A stretch of 50,757 bases of DNA, taken from NCBI GenBank assembly GCA_002494625.1, contig DACH01000014.1, positions 1 through 50,757 on the forward strand, read 5' to 3'. Origin of the DNA: Archaeoglobus sp. UBA234. Its GTDB lineage: Archaea > Halobacteriota > Archaeoglobi > Archaeoglobales > Archaeoglobaceae. A program made the translations under genes and the position numbers. This document shows positions 6,921 to 15,033 of this stretch, one piece after another (position 1 is the stretch's first letter; every line of letters begins with the position of its first letter). The notes beneath the pieces were generated by a model. The model saw only the letters and a list, made by a program, of their open reading frames with translations. It did no database searches and was not told the DNA's origin.

Positions 6921-7972
6921 TGAAAAAATTAGCTAAAATTTTTCTTTATTCAATCCTCATTCTCTTCATTTTCTCCTCTATACTGGGTGTGTTCCTCAAC
7001 AGACCTGTTTTTGTTTCATATGCCAGTTCTGGCAGCATGGTGCCAGCAATAAAGGAAGGAGACATCTTTTTCATAAACCCTCTCCCGGGAAGTCCTGAGG
7101 TGGGAGATATTGTTGTATTCGAAATGAATGGTAAATGGACCGTCCACAGGGTTGTTGGGGAGCTTAGTAGTGGTTACATTACTAAAGGAGATGCTAATGT
7201 TGCCACCGATCAGATGAAGGGCAATTCACCAATAGTGAGAGAAAATATAGCAGGAAAGGTTGTTGTTTTTGGAGAGAATCCAGTTTTGATACCTTCTGCT
7301 GGAAAAATATTGGAGAAAAATCTCTCTGGTGAAATTAAAATTATATTTGCGATTATTTTGATGTTGTCGGGTATTGTATCATTTATTGGACGAAAAAATG
7401 AAAGAAAAAAGGGAAAAAGAGTGATAAAATTGAAATTCAGTACCCTTTATGTTCTCCTCTCAGTCATTTTGTTAACAGTTTTTATGATTACAACATTTTT
7501 ATCTTGGGAAATTCATTCAGTTGATTATGCGGTTACCTCGGCTGGGGGTGTTAGGGAAGGGTGGTACCTCCCTGGTTCAAGCTTTGAAAGCTCTATTACG
7601 ATTCGGAACAGTAATATTTTTCCCTTAATGTTTTATCTCAAGGAAGGTACAGAAAATGTTGAAATAGTTGATAAAGTTGATGAAAGATTTCTTTTAAATC
7701 CTGGAGAAAGCAGAGAGGTCACACTCCAGATTAATTCTCCGGAGGATACTTCACTCTACCGGGAAAAAATTATAGTGAATTCATATATTCCGTTACTTCC
7801 TGAACAGGTAATTTCCGAAGTGTATCAGTATAATCCCGTTTATCCTCTTTTTCTGATGATCGGTGAAATTGTGGTGTTACTCTTTGTTCTGCAGAAAGTT
7901 TCGGGAACGGGAAATGTTGTTGCTGTTAGAGTGAGAATTAAAAGAACGGGTTTATGGAGGTTTAAACTATGA
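6920..7972 (+). CDS. Signal peptidase I, archaeal/SipW type, with extra membrane domain
   Basis: 350 residues from ATG 6920 (GGAGG 10 bases upstream). The catalytic domain has an N-terminal membrane helix (about 7-26), serine in SSGSMVPAI (S39), histidine instead of lysine in TVHRVVG (H76), and aspartate in TKGDAN (D91). The Ser/His pattern marks the archaeal/ER and SipW branch. Ordinary archaeal signal peptidases end soon after. This one adds two membrane helices (about 137-155 and 170-190), an outer beta-rich domain (about 200-300), and a last membrane helix. The extra domain could hold substrates. It is embedded among its likely substrates, so it is probably dedicated to them. Confidence 0.85.
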   Translation: MKKLAKIFLYSILILFIFSSILGVFLNRPVFVSYASSGSMVPAIKEGDIFFINPLPGSPEVGDIVVFEMNGKWTVHRVVGELSSGYITKGDANVATDQMKGNSPIVRENIAGKVVVFGENPVLIPSAGKILEKNLSGEIKIIFAIILMLSGIVSFIGRKNERKKGKRVIKLKFSTLYVLLSVILLTVFMITTFLSWEIHSVDYAVTSAGGVREGWYLPGSSFESSITIRNSNIFPLMFYLKEGTENVEIVDKVDERFLLNPGESREVTLQINSPEDTSLYREKIIVNSYIPLLPEQVISEVYQYNPVYPLFLMIGEIVVLLFVLQKVSGTGNVVAVRVRIKRTGLWRFKL

Positions 7973-8862
7973 AAAAACTGAAAAAAAGTCTTTCGCTGAT
8001 GCTAATCCTTTCATCCCTCATAATAATTGCATCCAGTGGAAAGTTTACTTATTTTGAAGCAGAAAGGGACCTGAAGGTTGCAGTAGTTCCACATGACTTG
8101 GAGTACATAAATTTTCAGTGCCAAGATGGTTACTCTGCAATAGTTTCTGTTGAAGGAAATGGATCAGTGGAATTCGATGCTCTTATTGTCGGGAACTACC
8201 TTAACGAGATGGAGGAGATATTTGTTCATCTTAGCCCTGTTTATCTTGGGATCCCCCCGGAAATGAGTATGTTTATTGAGACTGAGGATGGTGACGAAGT
8301 TGTCATCCCTCCAGGTGAAGATTATACCTTCAAGGGTTATCTCTATTTGGATAATGCTCCTGCTGGTGAGTATGTTGTTCCGGTTTATCTCTTTGCGAGA
8401 TGGGAAAATGGTGATGCAGGTATAACTCTGTGTCCTGTTAAAATAATTGTCCAGAATTTACCAGAGATCAGAAAAGAGCTGATTTCCGGTTCAAAAAAGG
8501 TTTGTACTCACAAGTACTATGAATGGGTTTTCAGAATTTATATAGAAAATCCTGGGAGTGAGAAAAATTTTGTGGTTAAGGATACAATACCCGGAGAGTT
8601 TGAAGTAAATGAGAACGAAACCTATGCATCTGAGGGTTATTACGAGTTCACAAGTCATGGAAAGTCAACTCACCTCACATGGAAGGTTCAGCTTGGAAGT
8701 GGAGAGGGGGCTTACATGGATATAAAGGTTTACACAAGACTCAACCCTGCTGGAAAACAGGAATTTACCTCTTGTGGGGAATATTACCTGAACGAAGGCG
8801 CATACATTGAAGGCTATGATGTGGTGAGCGATCCGATAATAATTGAAGCGAGCTGTAAGTAA
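7969..8862 (+). CDS. Two-domain secreted protein: DUF1102-like N-terminus plus DUF11-like C-terminus
   Basis: 297 residues. The N-terminus copies the pattern of fibre protein 2: hydrophobic core, then ASSGKFTYFEAERDLKVAVV. So it should be cut by the same peptidase. Residues to about 155 form a beta-rich domain with short spacers. Residues about 165-297 look like a DUF11/Ig-like repeat (WVFRIYIENPGSEKNFVVKD, IPGEFEVNE). Cysteines occur at C168, C279 and near the end. It could be a tip, adhesin or cell-wall linker for the fibre (inference). Its ATG overlaps the stop of the signal peptidase gene. Confidence 0.65.
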   Translation: MKKLKKSLSLMLILSSLIIIASSGKFTYFEAERDLKVAVVPHDLEYINFQCQDGYSAIVSVEGNGSVEFDALIVGNYLNEMEEIFVHLSPVYLGIPPEMSMFIETEDGDEVVIPPGEDYTFKGYLYLDNAPAGEYVVPVYLFARWENGDAGITLCPVKIIVQNLPEIRKELISGSKKVCTHKYYEWVFRIYIENPGSEKNFVVKDTIPGEFEVNENETYASEGYYEFTSHGKSTHLTWKVQLGSGEGAYMDIKVYTRLNPAGKQEFTSCGEYYLNEGAYIEGYDVVSDPIIIEASCK

Positions 8863-8911
8863 TCCGGGTTTTATAGAGTCATATACGGAAGTTAATATGT
8901 GGTGTTGAAAA

Positions 8912-9919
8912 ATGAAGGGAAAGACTAAAAAGAGGAAAATAATGGATGTATTGGAAAATAGGTATCTGATTGCTGTGTTGGCTATTCTGACAGTTATCTT
9001 TGCCGCATTGTCAATTGTTTTTGTACCTGAAGACCCATCAAGACTTGTTAACAGAAAAATTGCTGTTTATACACAGGGAGGAGTACTGTATCACACAGCC
9101 TTCCTGAAAAACAACAGTCTATATGGAATGACGCTGAGCGATGAGAACTATCCCACCTCTTTGGTTGATAAAATTGCTGTAAATTACGTGTATCGAACTT
9201 CAGAGGAAGTTGAAGGGAAATACCACTTTTACGGAAAAGCAATTTACACCATCAGCAGAGGGAACAAAGAAATTATCATGTGGGAGGATGAACTTTTCAA
9301 CGAGACAGGAGATCTTGACAAAGGGCGTTTTTCCACTTTAGCATCTCTGAATTTTGCCAGCTTAAATCAGAGGTTTGAAGAAATTTCAAATGAACTCGGT
9401 ATGAATAGACTTGACAGAAAAATCAGGATATATGTAAATGTTACAGAAAAAGGGGTTTTTGGAGAAAAGGAGACTGTTGATGAATTTTCACATCTGATTG
9501 AAGTGATAAAAGATCCTGCAGGCGTTTACTATTTCAGAAACTCTGACAAGATCCTTAAAAAATCAGTTACAACTGAAGAGATTGTTGAGAAATATGTGAG
9601 TTTTTTCGGGTTCTCTTTAAATGTATCCACTGCAAAAATGATCTTTCCTCCGCTTCTGATAGCATCTTCCATACCTCTGACGGCAGGGGTCTATCTTAGG
9701 AGGAGGAAAACCTTTGATGATCTGAAAGAGCTCAGAGAATTTATAGTTGAAGGAAACAGGATGAACATTGAAAGGAGAATTCGTCTGAACTCTGTGGAAG
9801 ACCTGAAGAAGACTTTTGAGCTTCTTGATAAACCTATAATCCATTTCACAAGTAATGGGAAGGAAACTTACGTAATCGTGGATAAGGACATAGCATATGA
9901 GTTTAACAGAGATTTATAA
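8912..9919 (+). CDS. DUF5305-like membrane protein
   Basis: 335 residues. One membrane helix lies near the N-terminus (about 18-38, YLIAVLAILTVIFAALSIVF). A large extracytoplasmic domain (about 40-225) contains NRKIAVYTQGGVLYHTAFL and a stretch like an assembly platform. A second helix sits at about 246-264, and a cytoplasmic tail follows (RRRKTFDDLKELREF). This matches the DUF5305 architecture that accompanies archaeal SipW-type peptidases and DUF1102 proteins. A role in assembly or anchoring is inferred. It closes the operon; a T-rich terminator tract follows at once. Confidence 0.7.
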   Translation: MKGKTKKRKIMDVLENRYLIAVLAILTVIFAALSIVFVPEDPSRLVNRKIAVYTQGGVLYHTAFLKNNSLYGMTLSDENYPTSLVDKIAVNYVYRTSEEVEGKYHFYGKAIYTISRGNKEIIMWEDELFNETGDLDKGRFSTLASLNFASLNQRFEEISNELGMNRLDRKIRIYVNVTEKGVFGEKETVDEFSHLIEVIKDPAGVYYFRNSDKILKKSVTTEEIVEKYVSFFGFSLNVSTAKMIFPPLLIASSIPLTAGVYLRRRKTFDDLKELREFIVEGNRMNIERRIRLNSVEDLKKTFELLDKPIIHFTSNGKETYVIVDKDIAYEFNRDL

Positions 9920-9941
9920 TTTTTTATTTTTATTTTTATTT
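9920..9941 (+). terminator. T-rich tract ending the surface-fibre operon
   Basis: Three T runs separated by single A residues start at the base after the stop codon. There is no hairpin; this fits archaeal U-tract termination. Confidence 0.55.
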
Positions 9942-9993
9942 CAGAATTTACAGTCTGCAAAGTAAAAAATATCTCCAGTCTATACTGAATCTA

Positions 9994-10995
9994 ATGAAAG
10001 CAAAACTTCAGATGTCGAAAAACAACTGGGTTAGCTGCCACCTCTGCTGGAACCTTTGTGAGATAAAGGAAGGTGAGAGAGGTATTTGCAACACGAGATA
10101 CAACGAGGGAGGTATTTTGAAAACTCTCACATACGGTAATTTAAGTGCTGTTGAAAGCAGACCTGTTGAGATCAAGCCCTTTTTCCACTTCCTGCCGGGC
10201 ACAACAAGCATAACTTTCTCTACCTACTCATGCAATCTCAACTGTCCATGGTGTCAGAACTGGCACCTCTCAAAAACACCCCCTCCTGATAACTTCAGAG
10301 TGATTAAACCTGAAAAAATTGTTGAACTTGCATTCAGAAATGGAGATAAAAGTACATGTGCAAGCTTCAATGAGCCGACCCTTCTTTTTGAATTTCTCAT
10401 TGATCTTTTCCCCATTGCCAGAAAACACTCTCTTTTAAACACAATCGTATCCAATGGCTTCATGACACCAAAAGCCCTTAAAATGCTCATCGAAGCAGGA
10501 CTTGATGCTGTGAATTTCGATATAAAGGGCAATGATCGGCTTTATGCTGAGATATCTGATGGTAAGAGTTGTTATATCTGGAAAAACGCAAAGCATGCCG
10601 TTAAAAAGGGAATTCATGTTGAAATGGTTTTCCTACTGTCTCCACCAGTTTACAGAAGTCCCGATATTGTTGATGAGGTCATTGATATGCATCTCAGGTA
10701 TGTTGGTGAGGAAATCCCTATGCACTTTACACGATACTTTCCTGCCTTCATGTCTGAGGAACCCCCGACACCACTCGATTTTATGGAGAGTGCAGTAGAC
10801 AGGGCGAGGAGGGCAGGGATTAGCTATGTGTATGTTGGAAATGTTCGCCACAGGTTTGAGAATACCTTTTGTCCTGAGTGTGGTAAAGCATTGATTCTCA
10901 GAAGCGGTTCGAGGATGCTGGAAAACAGACTTGTCGTGGACGATTCTGCAAAGTGTCCTTACTGTGGGAGAATCATAGAGGGTATTTTCGAATAA
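9994..10995 (+). CDS. amrS: AmmeMemoRadiSam-type radical SAM enzyme
   Basis: 333 residues. An N-terminal Cys-rich part, CHLCWNLCEIKEGERGIC, precedes the radical SAM cluster motif C-x3-C-x2-C in SCNLNCPWCQN (about residues 79-89). Near the C-terminus a zinc-ribbon-like pair occurs: CPEC and, 30 residues on, CPYC. This layout fits COG1180 pyruvate-formate-lyase-activase-like proteins of the AmmeMemoRadiSam group, whose substrate is not settled. The other two proteins of that set (AmmeMemo) are not in the window. An alternative start is ATG 10012. A TATA-like AAAAAATAT sits at about 9963-9971. Confidence 0.8.
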   Translation: MKAKLQMSKNNWVSCHLCWNLCEIKEGERGICNTRYNEGGILKTLTYGNLSAVESRPVEIKPFFHFLPGTTSITFSTYSCNLNCPWCQNWHLSKTPPPDNFRVIKPEKIVELAFRNGDKSTCASFNEPTLLFEFLIDLFPIARKHSLLNTIVSNGFMTPKALKMLIEAGLDAVNFDIKGNDRLYAEISDGKSCYIWKNAKHAVKKGIHVEMVFLLSPPVYRSPDIVDEVIDMHLRYVGEEIPMHFTRYFPAFMSEEPPTPLDFMESAVDRARRAGISYVYVGNVRHRFENTFCPECGKALILRSGSRMLENRLVVDDSAKCPYCGRIIEGIFE

Positions 10996-10996
10996 A

Positions 10997-11143
10997 TTAA
11001 TGTCTGTGTTTTAGCCGAAATACACCAATCAAAATCATAGCCAAGCCTACAGCAATCACAATTTCAAGATTAACCTTAAATCCTGATCTCTCCTTAGATT
11101 CATTATATTTAGAATTAATCAAAACTACAATCCAAACGCCCCT
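10997..11143 (-). pseudogene. C-terminal fragment of a membrane-anchored protein
   Basis: This open stretch of 48 codons has no ATG near its beginning. It encodes a hydrophilic part (SKYNESKERSGFKVN) followed by one membrane helix (LEIVIAVGLAMILIGVF) and a basic end (RLKHRH). That is the usual C-terminus of a secreted, membrane-anchored protein. No N-terminal part is found upstream, so I read it as a remnant. A very short protein from a TTG start cannot be excluded. Confidence 0.35.
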
Positions 11144-11201
11144 TTAAACAGTTTATTTTCGACTACTACGACTACAACAAGAACTTATCAGATCTCTTTG
11201 A

Positions 11202-11303
11202 GAAAGCTTGGAATCTAACGGTATTCAGGTGTATTGGGTGGTCAAGTTCAGAAGATATCCTATTTTAACCAAAAAAGTGGTTGATAGGATACTCAGTGTT
11301 GAA
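11202..11303 (+). pseudogene. IS200/IS605-like TnpA N-terminal remnant
   Basis: About 34 codons read SNGIQVYWVVKFRRYP followed by ILTKKVVDRI. This resembles the start of IS200-family transposases (xYHVVWxxKYRxPIL). A stop at 11199-11201 precedes it, and the similarity ends after VDRIL. The catalytic HUH and Tyr regions are absent. It is too short for certainty. Confidence 0.35.
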
Positions 11304-11401
11304 ATTATTTATGATTCGCTCTATCTTGTAAACGATGGGTCTTTTCTCAGTATTTCCCGGCAGCAAAAATGTTTTAAAAAGAGATGGTTTTTCGATAAGA
11401 G

Positions 11402-12334
11402 ATGCAGAATCAGAATGGATCCATCGTGAAAATATATTTCCCCGATGGGCACTTGGAAAAGCCAATATGGGATGCAATGGTAGGGGCAGGATATAAACTC
11501 AAAAAGAGTGAGAGAGGTTACCATATTGGTGTTGATCACCCCAATTTTGTTTTCAAACAGGTAAGGCCCCAGATTATGCCCTTCTATGTTATGAGGGGAA
11601 GGGGAGATGGAGGTATCACAGGTGACGATATCTTGGAAAATTCCATGCTAAGATATACTGGATTGAAAGAAAAGGTTGTTGTGGTTGAAAAACTCCCATT
11701 CAGACCTACAAAGCTTGTAGTAGCCATATCAGAGGAGATATATCCTGATGTGAAGAGCATAGAAGATTTGAAGCAGGTTGTGGGAAATAAGGAGCTGATG
11801 TTTGCATCAGAATTCCCGGAGCTTGCAAGGAAATACTGTGATGAGAAGGGGTTGAATGCAGTTGTTTTCGATCCCATAGGGAAAACTGAGGCTGCAATAC
11901 TACCTCCAGACCCTGAAGCTGATTTGATTCTGGAGATAACAGAGTTTGGCACCACTCTGAGAGAGAACGGGTGCAGGATTATTGATGTGGTTAAGGATCC
12001 TGTTTATTCGGTTTTTATAGCCAACAGGGAGTCTTACAGGAACCCAGAGAAGAAAAGGCTGATGGAGAACCTGATAACAGATATTAAAGAGGTACTGGAT
12101 TCGAAGAATTTGATAAGCTTTATGTTCAATGTACCGGAAGAGGGTGATATTCCCCCAATAATTGATTTTCTCACAAAAGAGGGCTTTGATCCAACTGTCT
12201 CAAAGCTTGCCAAAGGTGGTGTGGCGATTCACATAATTCTCGACAGGGCAAGGGTGAAGTTTCTCAAGCCAATAATAAGAGATATGGGTGGAAAAAGAAT
12301 AGCTACAGCACCCTTAATAGCTTTTGGGGACTGA
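11402..12334 (+). CDS. HisG-family (ATP phosphoribosyltransferase-like) protein
   Basis: 310 residues from ATG 11402; the family usually begins at the strand here read VKIYFPDGHLEKP, so GTG 11426 is a good alternative. Family marks: RPQIMPFYVMRGRGDGGITG in lobe one, the PRPP-loop region EITEFGTTLRENG, and the C-terminal PII-like domain of long HisG (DPTVSKLAKGGVAIHI). If it is HisG it does the first step of histidine synthesis. However the first loop lacks the usual K/S-GR-L (here DGHLEK), and the PRPP motif has Phe where T or S is common. No other his gene is near, so it may be a paralogue with another job. Confidence 0.7.
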   Translation: MQNQNGSIVKIYFPDGHLEKPIWDAMVGAGYKLKKSERGYHIGVDHPNFVFKQVRPQIMPFYVMRGRGDGGITGDDILENSMLRYTGLKEKVVVVEKLPFRPTKLVVAISEEIYPDVKSIEDLKQVVGNKELMFASEFPELARKYCDEKGLNAVVFDPIGKTEAAILPPDPEADLILEITEFGTTLRENGCRIIDVVKDPVYSVFIANRESYRNPEKKRLMENLITDIKEVLDSKNLISFMFNVPEEGDIPPIIDFLTKEGFDPTVSKLAKGGVAIHIILDRARVKFLKPIIRDMGGKRIATAPLIAFGD

Positions 12335-12342
12335 TAAAAGTT

Positions 12343-13506
12343 TCAGGCTGAAGAGACAATTTTTATCACATCATTGTTTTTCAGCTCATAGTCATCAGAT
12401 ATTCTCATCTTTCTTCTTGCATCAATAGCGTGAATGAAGTTTTTGCCTATATCTGTATGAATCAGAAAGGCAAGTTCCTTTGCTGTTGTACCTTTTTTGA
12501 CGAGCATAGCATCAGGCAGAACATTTCCCTTGCTGTCAGTGTATTTGTTCTCATCCTCCACCGGGTAAACTACTATGTATTCGAGAAGATCAAAAACAAC
12601 CTTATTTATCGCTTCCTGAACTCCTGTACCGCCATTCTCTTTGATTATGTTTCTTATTAATTCAAGGGCTTTTCTCTGCTTTTCATTCAGCTCTTTTACA
12701 ATTTTAAAATCTGTGTCTCCTGGATAATAGGTTATATAGCCATTTTTGCTTGCAGTTCTCAAAGTTAATTCTATCTCTGCTGAAGTGGGGATAACGATCT
12801 CATCAAGCTTCTTCAATCTCTCAACAAGTTCAGAAGGAGCTTTGTCAATCTTGTTTGCAGCTATAATCATCTTCATTCTTCTCTTTCTGAGTTCTCTTGC
12901 AAATTGCAGGAGTTCAGCATCGGAAAATTTTGTAAAGTCCCCAATCTCTCTTAATGACTCTTTTACATGAACTTCGGTGAAACCAAGTCCTCCAAGCTGT
13001 TCGGCTATGAGTCTGGATGGAGGGATTTTTTCCATGCTTACTCTTCTAACGATTCTATCCCAGTTTCTTTTCAGGATGTTGAAAATCCACATATCAAGCT
13101 CTTCGTAGAGAAATCTCACATCCTCCACAGGATCTCTTTCAGATATGCCTATTTCATTACCCTCAGCGTCTGTAGAGCCAGAAGCATCAACTACATGTAT
13201 TATTCCTTCGCTTTGCCTCAAATTGTCGAGAAACTCATTTCCAAGTCCTCTTCCTTTATGGGCTTCAGGAACAAGCCCCGCAACATCAATCAGCTTAACA
13301 GCAATGTATCTCCTTCCATCTACGCACTCTCTGCACACAACTCCCAGTTCCCTGCATACACACTCTGTTCTCACATGAGCAACCCCTACATTTGGTTCGA
13401 TTGTTGTGAAGGGGTAATTTGCAATCTCAACATCCACCATTGTTGCAGCCTTGAAAAAGGTTGATTTACCGGCATTTGGCTTTCCAGCAATTCCAATCTC
13501 AATCAT
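12343..13506 (-). CDS. YchF/OLA1-like GTPase with TGS domain
   Basis: 387 residues. The P-loop is GIAGKPNAGKST (about residues 4-15), followed by switch DVAGLVPEAHKGRGLGN, base motif NKID, and a C-terminal TGS domain (about 310-387). The N-terminal G domain carries an insertion with three cysteines, CVCRELGVVCREC (about 49-61), typical of archaeal COG0012 proteins. Such proteins are translation-linked P-loop NTPases of the Obg family; YchF itself prefers ATP, which cannot be judged here. It follows the small gene at 13517 by 10 bases, in an operon. Confidence 0.88.
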   Translation of the reverse strand: MIEIGIAGKPNAGKSTFFKAATMVDVEIANYPFTTIEPNVGVAHVRTECVCRELGVVCRECVDGRRYIAVKLIDVAGLVPEAHKGRGLGNEFLDNLRQSEGIIHVVDASGSTDAEGNEIGISERDPVEDVRFLYEELDMWIFNILKRNWDRIVRRVSMEKIPPSRLIAEQLGGLGFTEVHVKESLREIGDFTKFSDAELLQFARELRKRRMKMIIAANKIDKAPSELVERLKKLDEIVIPTSAEIELTLRTASKNGYITYYPGDTDFKIVKELNEKQRKALELIRNIIKENGGTGVQEAINKVVFDLLEYIVVYPVEDENKYTDSKGNVLPDAMLVKKGTTAKELAFLIHTDIGKNFIHAIDARRKMRISDDYELKNNDVIKIVSSA

Positions 13507-13516
13507 ATATATCCCT

Positions 13517-13780
13517 TCATTTTATGCCTCTTTTCTCGTATTCTCCGGGTTTTCTTGTTCCGAATATTTCCCGAAATTTATGGATGTTGTTTTTCAAATG
13601 ATTTGCCATCTCAGTTGAAATCTCCCTTCTTCTTTCAAAGTATTCTATGATTTCTATAGCCTCCTTTTCATCCCTGCATTTCTCGAAATGATCGACAACC
13701 GTCGGTATCCTGGTTCCATCTATTTCATGGATGAGGTTTGGGAACATCTTCCTGAATTTCTCTGATTTCCAGTCAAGCAT
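13517..13780 (-). CDS. DUF2095-like small protein
   Basis: 87 residues, acidic and basic mixed, helical. The beginning WKSEKFRKMFPNLIHEIDG resembles the start of archaeal DUF2095 proteins, which have no known function. The end is basic (FGTRKPGEYEKRGIK). It lies 10 bases upstream of the YchF-like GTPase on the same strand, so the two are probably made together. The family call rests on the N-terminal phrase only. Confidence 0.6.
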   Translation of the reverse strand: MLDWKSEKFRKMFPNLIHEIDGTRIPTVVDHFEKCRDEKEAIEIIEYFERRREISTEMANHLKNNIHKFREIFGTRKPGEYEKRGIK

Positions 13781-13866
13781 CTGTATTCACTCTGGGTTCC
13801 TCTAATGATAAATTTATAGTTAGTTATTGATAACACTATTGTTTAACCATTTATAACACTTTTTCA

Positions 13867-15012
13867 TCATTTCCTGCCTTTTCTTTTGCTTTTTCTCCCT
13901 TTACTTTTTCCACTTTTCTTTGTTTTTGTTTTTCCCTCAACACTTTTTTCAGACTCTTTCTTATTTGAATTTATCTTAATCTGCTCTTCTGGAGTCTCCG
14001 AAACTTCTTCAGTCGTATTCTCCGTGCCCTCTGCCTCGCTATCTTTCTTTTCTACACCTTCTTGCAGTTCTTCTTGTAATTCTTCATCTGGAGCGATAAC
14101 CTTTATCTCTTCTGACTCTTTCTTCTCCTCCCCCACCTCAAATTCGGATTTAAAACTGAGTCTTTCGGGAAGTTCAATCTGGCTCCTTATCCAGACTCCT
14201 TTTCTCCCTATGATTGAAGCCTCAACCGTACAGTTATCCTCCATGAATATTTTGTCTCCGTTAAGAGAGCCGAAAACCTCAGTTCCATTTAGCAGGTAAA
14301 TTTCTCTCCCTTCAATAGCTCCATGAACCCTGCATCCGTCAAGGACAATGTCTTTTCCTTTTATACTGCCGAAAATCTCACACCCTTCAGCCCTGACATT
14401 ACCAGCCCTGACATTTCCAAGAATTCTGCTGCCAACAGCCTCAAAGTCCCTGTTTGTCTCAATTATCTCCAAGTTCACAGTGCTGTTTTCAGGTATTATT
14501 AGAGGAGATAGGAACTCTTCAGTAACGAGGAGTTTTTCTACCTCCTCAAGTTTTCCAAGTCTGAGTAGCTCCAGAATATAAAAGAAGAGGAACATCAAAA
14601 CAGGAAGTGGATCTTGAATAGTTATGAGTCCTTTTGCCTCAAACCCCCCTTTTATGCGTACATTTCTGCCAATTTCGAGGTCACCAAATACTGTCAGCCT
14701 TCCGTTAATTGTTGTGAACTCACCAATAAAAGCATCTCTTTTGCTCACAACATCTCCGTTGATGGTATCCCAGGCATCAAGTCTTACTTCCTCACCTGTT
14801 ATGTTTCCATCAACTGTGACTCTCTCTCCAACAACAATTTTTCTGCCAATCAGACCATAACCAAGTCTGCATCCAGCCCCTACTATTATATCGTTCTCGG
14901 TGACTATTGTTCTCTCTTCAAATCTGGTGTTTGCAGGGATCACAAATCTGTTGAACTCTATTTCTATCTCTTCAACTTCTTCGGTCTCCTCAAAATTTTC
15001 TGTCTCTTCCAT
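13867..15012 (-). CDS. Bactofilin-like polymer-forming beta-helix protein with charged tail
   Basis: 381 residues. From about 20 to 290 it shows short repeated strands with alternating hydrophobic and Gly/Asn positions (GDLEIGRNVRIKGGFEAKG; GCEIFGSIKGKDIVLDGCRV), as in right-handed beta-helix proteins of the bactofilin/polymer-forming type. The helix is split by a hydrophobic helical insert at about 136-150 (PVLMFLFFYILELL). The last 90 residues are Glu-rich, then Lys/Arg-rich (KSKGRKSKRKGRK). It lies 21 bases after apgM. A scaffold or envelope role is possible, but the function is unknown. Confidence 0.6.
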   Translation of the reverse strand: MEETENFEETEEVEEIEIEFNRFVIPANTRFEERTIVTENDIIVGAGCRLGYGLIGRKIVVGERVTVDGNITGEEVRLDAWDTINGDVVSKRDAFIGEFTTINGRLTVFGDLEIGRNVRIKGGFEAKGLITIQDPLPVLMFLFFYILELLRLGKLEEVEKLLVTEEFLSPLIIPENSTVNLEIIETNRDFEAVGSRILGNVRAGNVRAEGCEIFGSIKGKDIVLDGCRVHGAIEGREIYLLNGTEVFGSLNGDKIFMEDNCTVEASIIGRKGVWIRSQIELPERLSFKSEFEVGEEKKESEEIKVIAPDEELQEELQEGVEKKDSEAEGTENTTEEVSETPEEQIKINSNKKESEKSVEGKTKTKKSGKSKGRKSKRKGRK

Positions 15013-15033
15013 TTACTCCACCTTCAATCGCAT

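Noticed and set aside
11584..11955. Long minus-strand frame inside the HisG-like gene
   Set aside because: Ser/Pro/Thr-rich shadow of the coding strand without family features.
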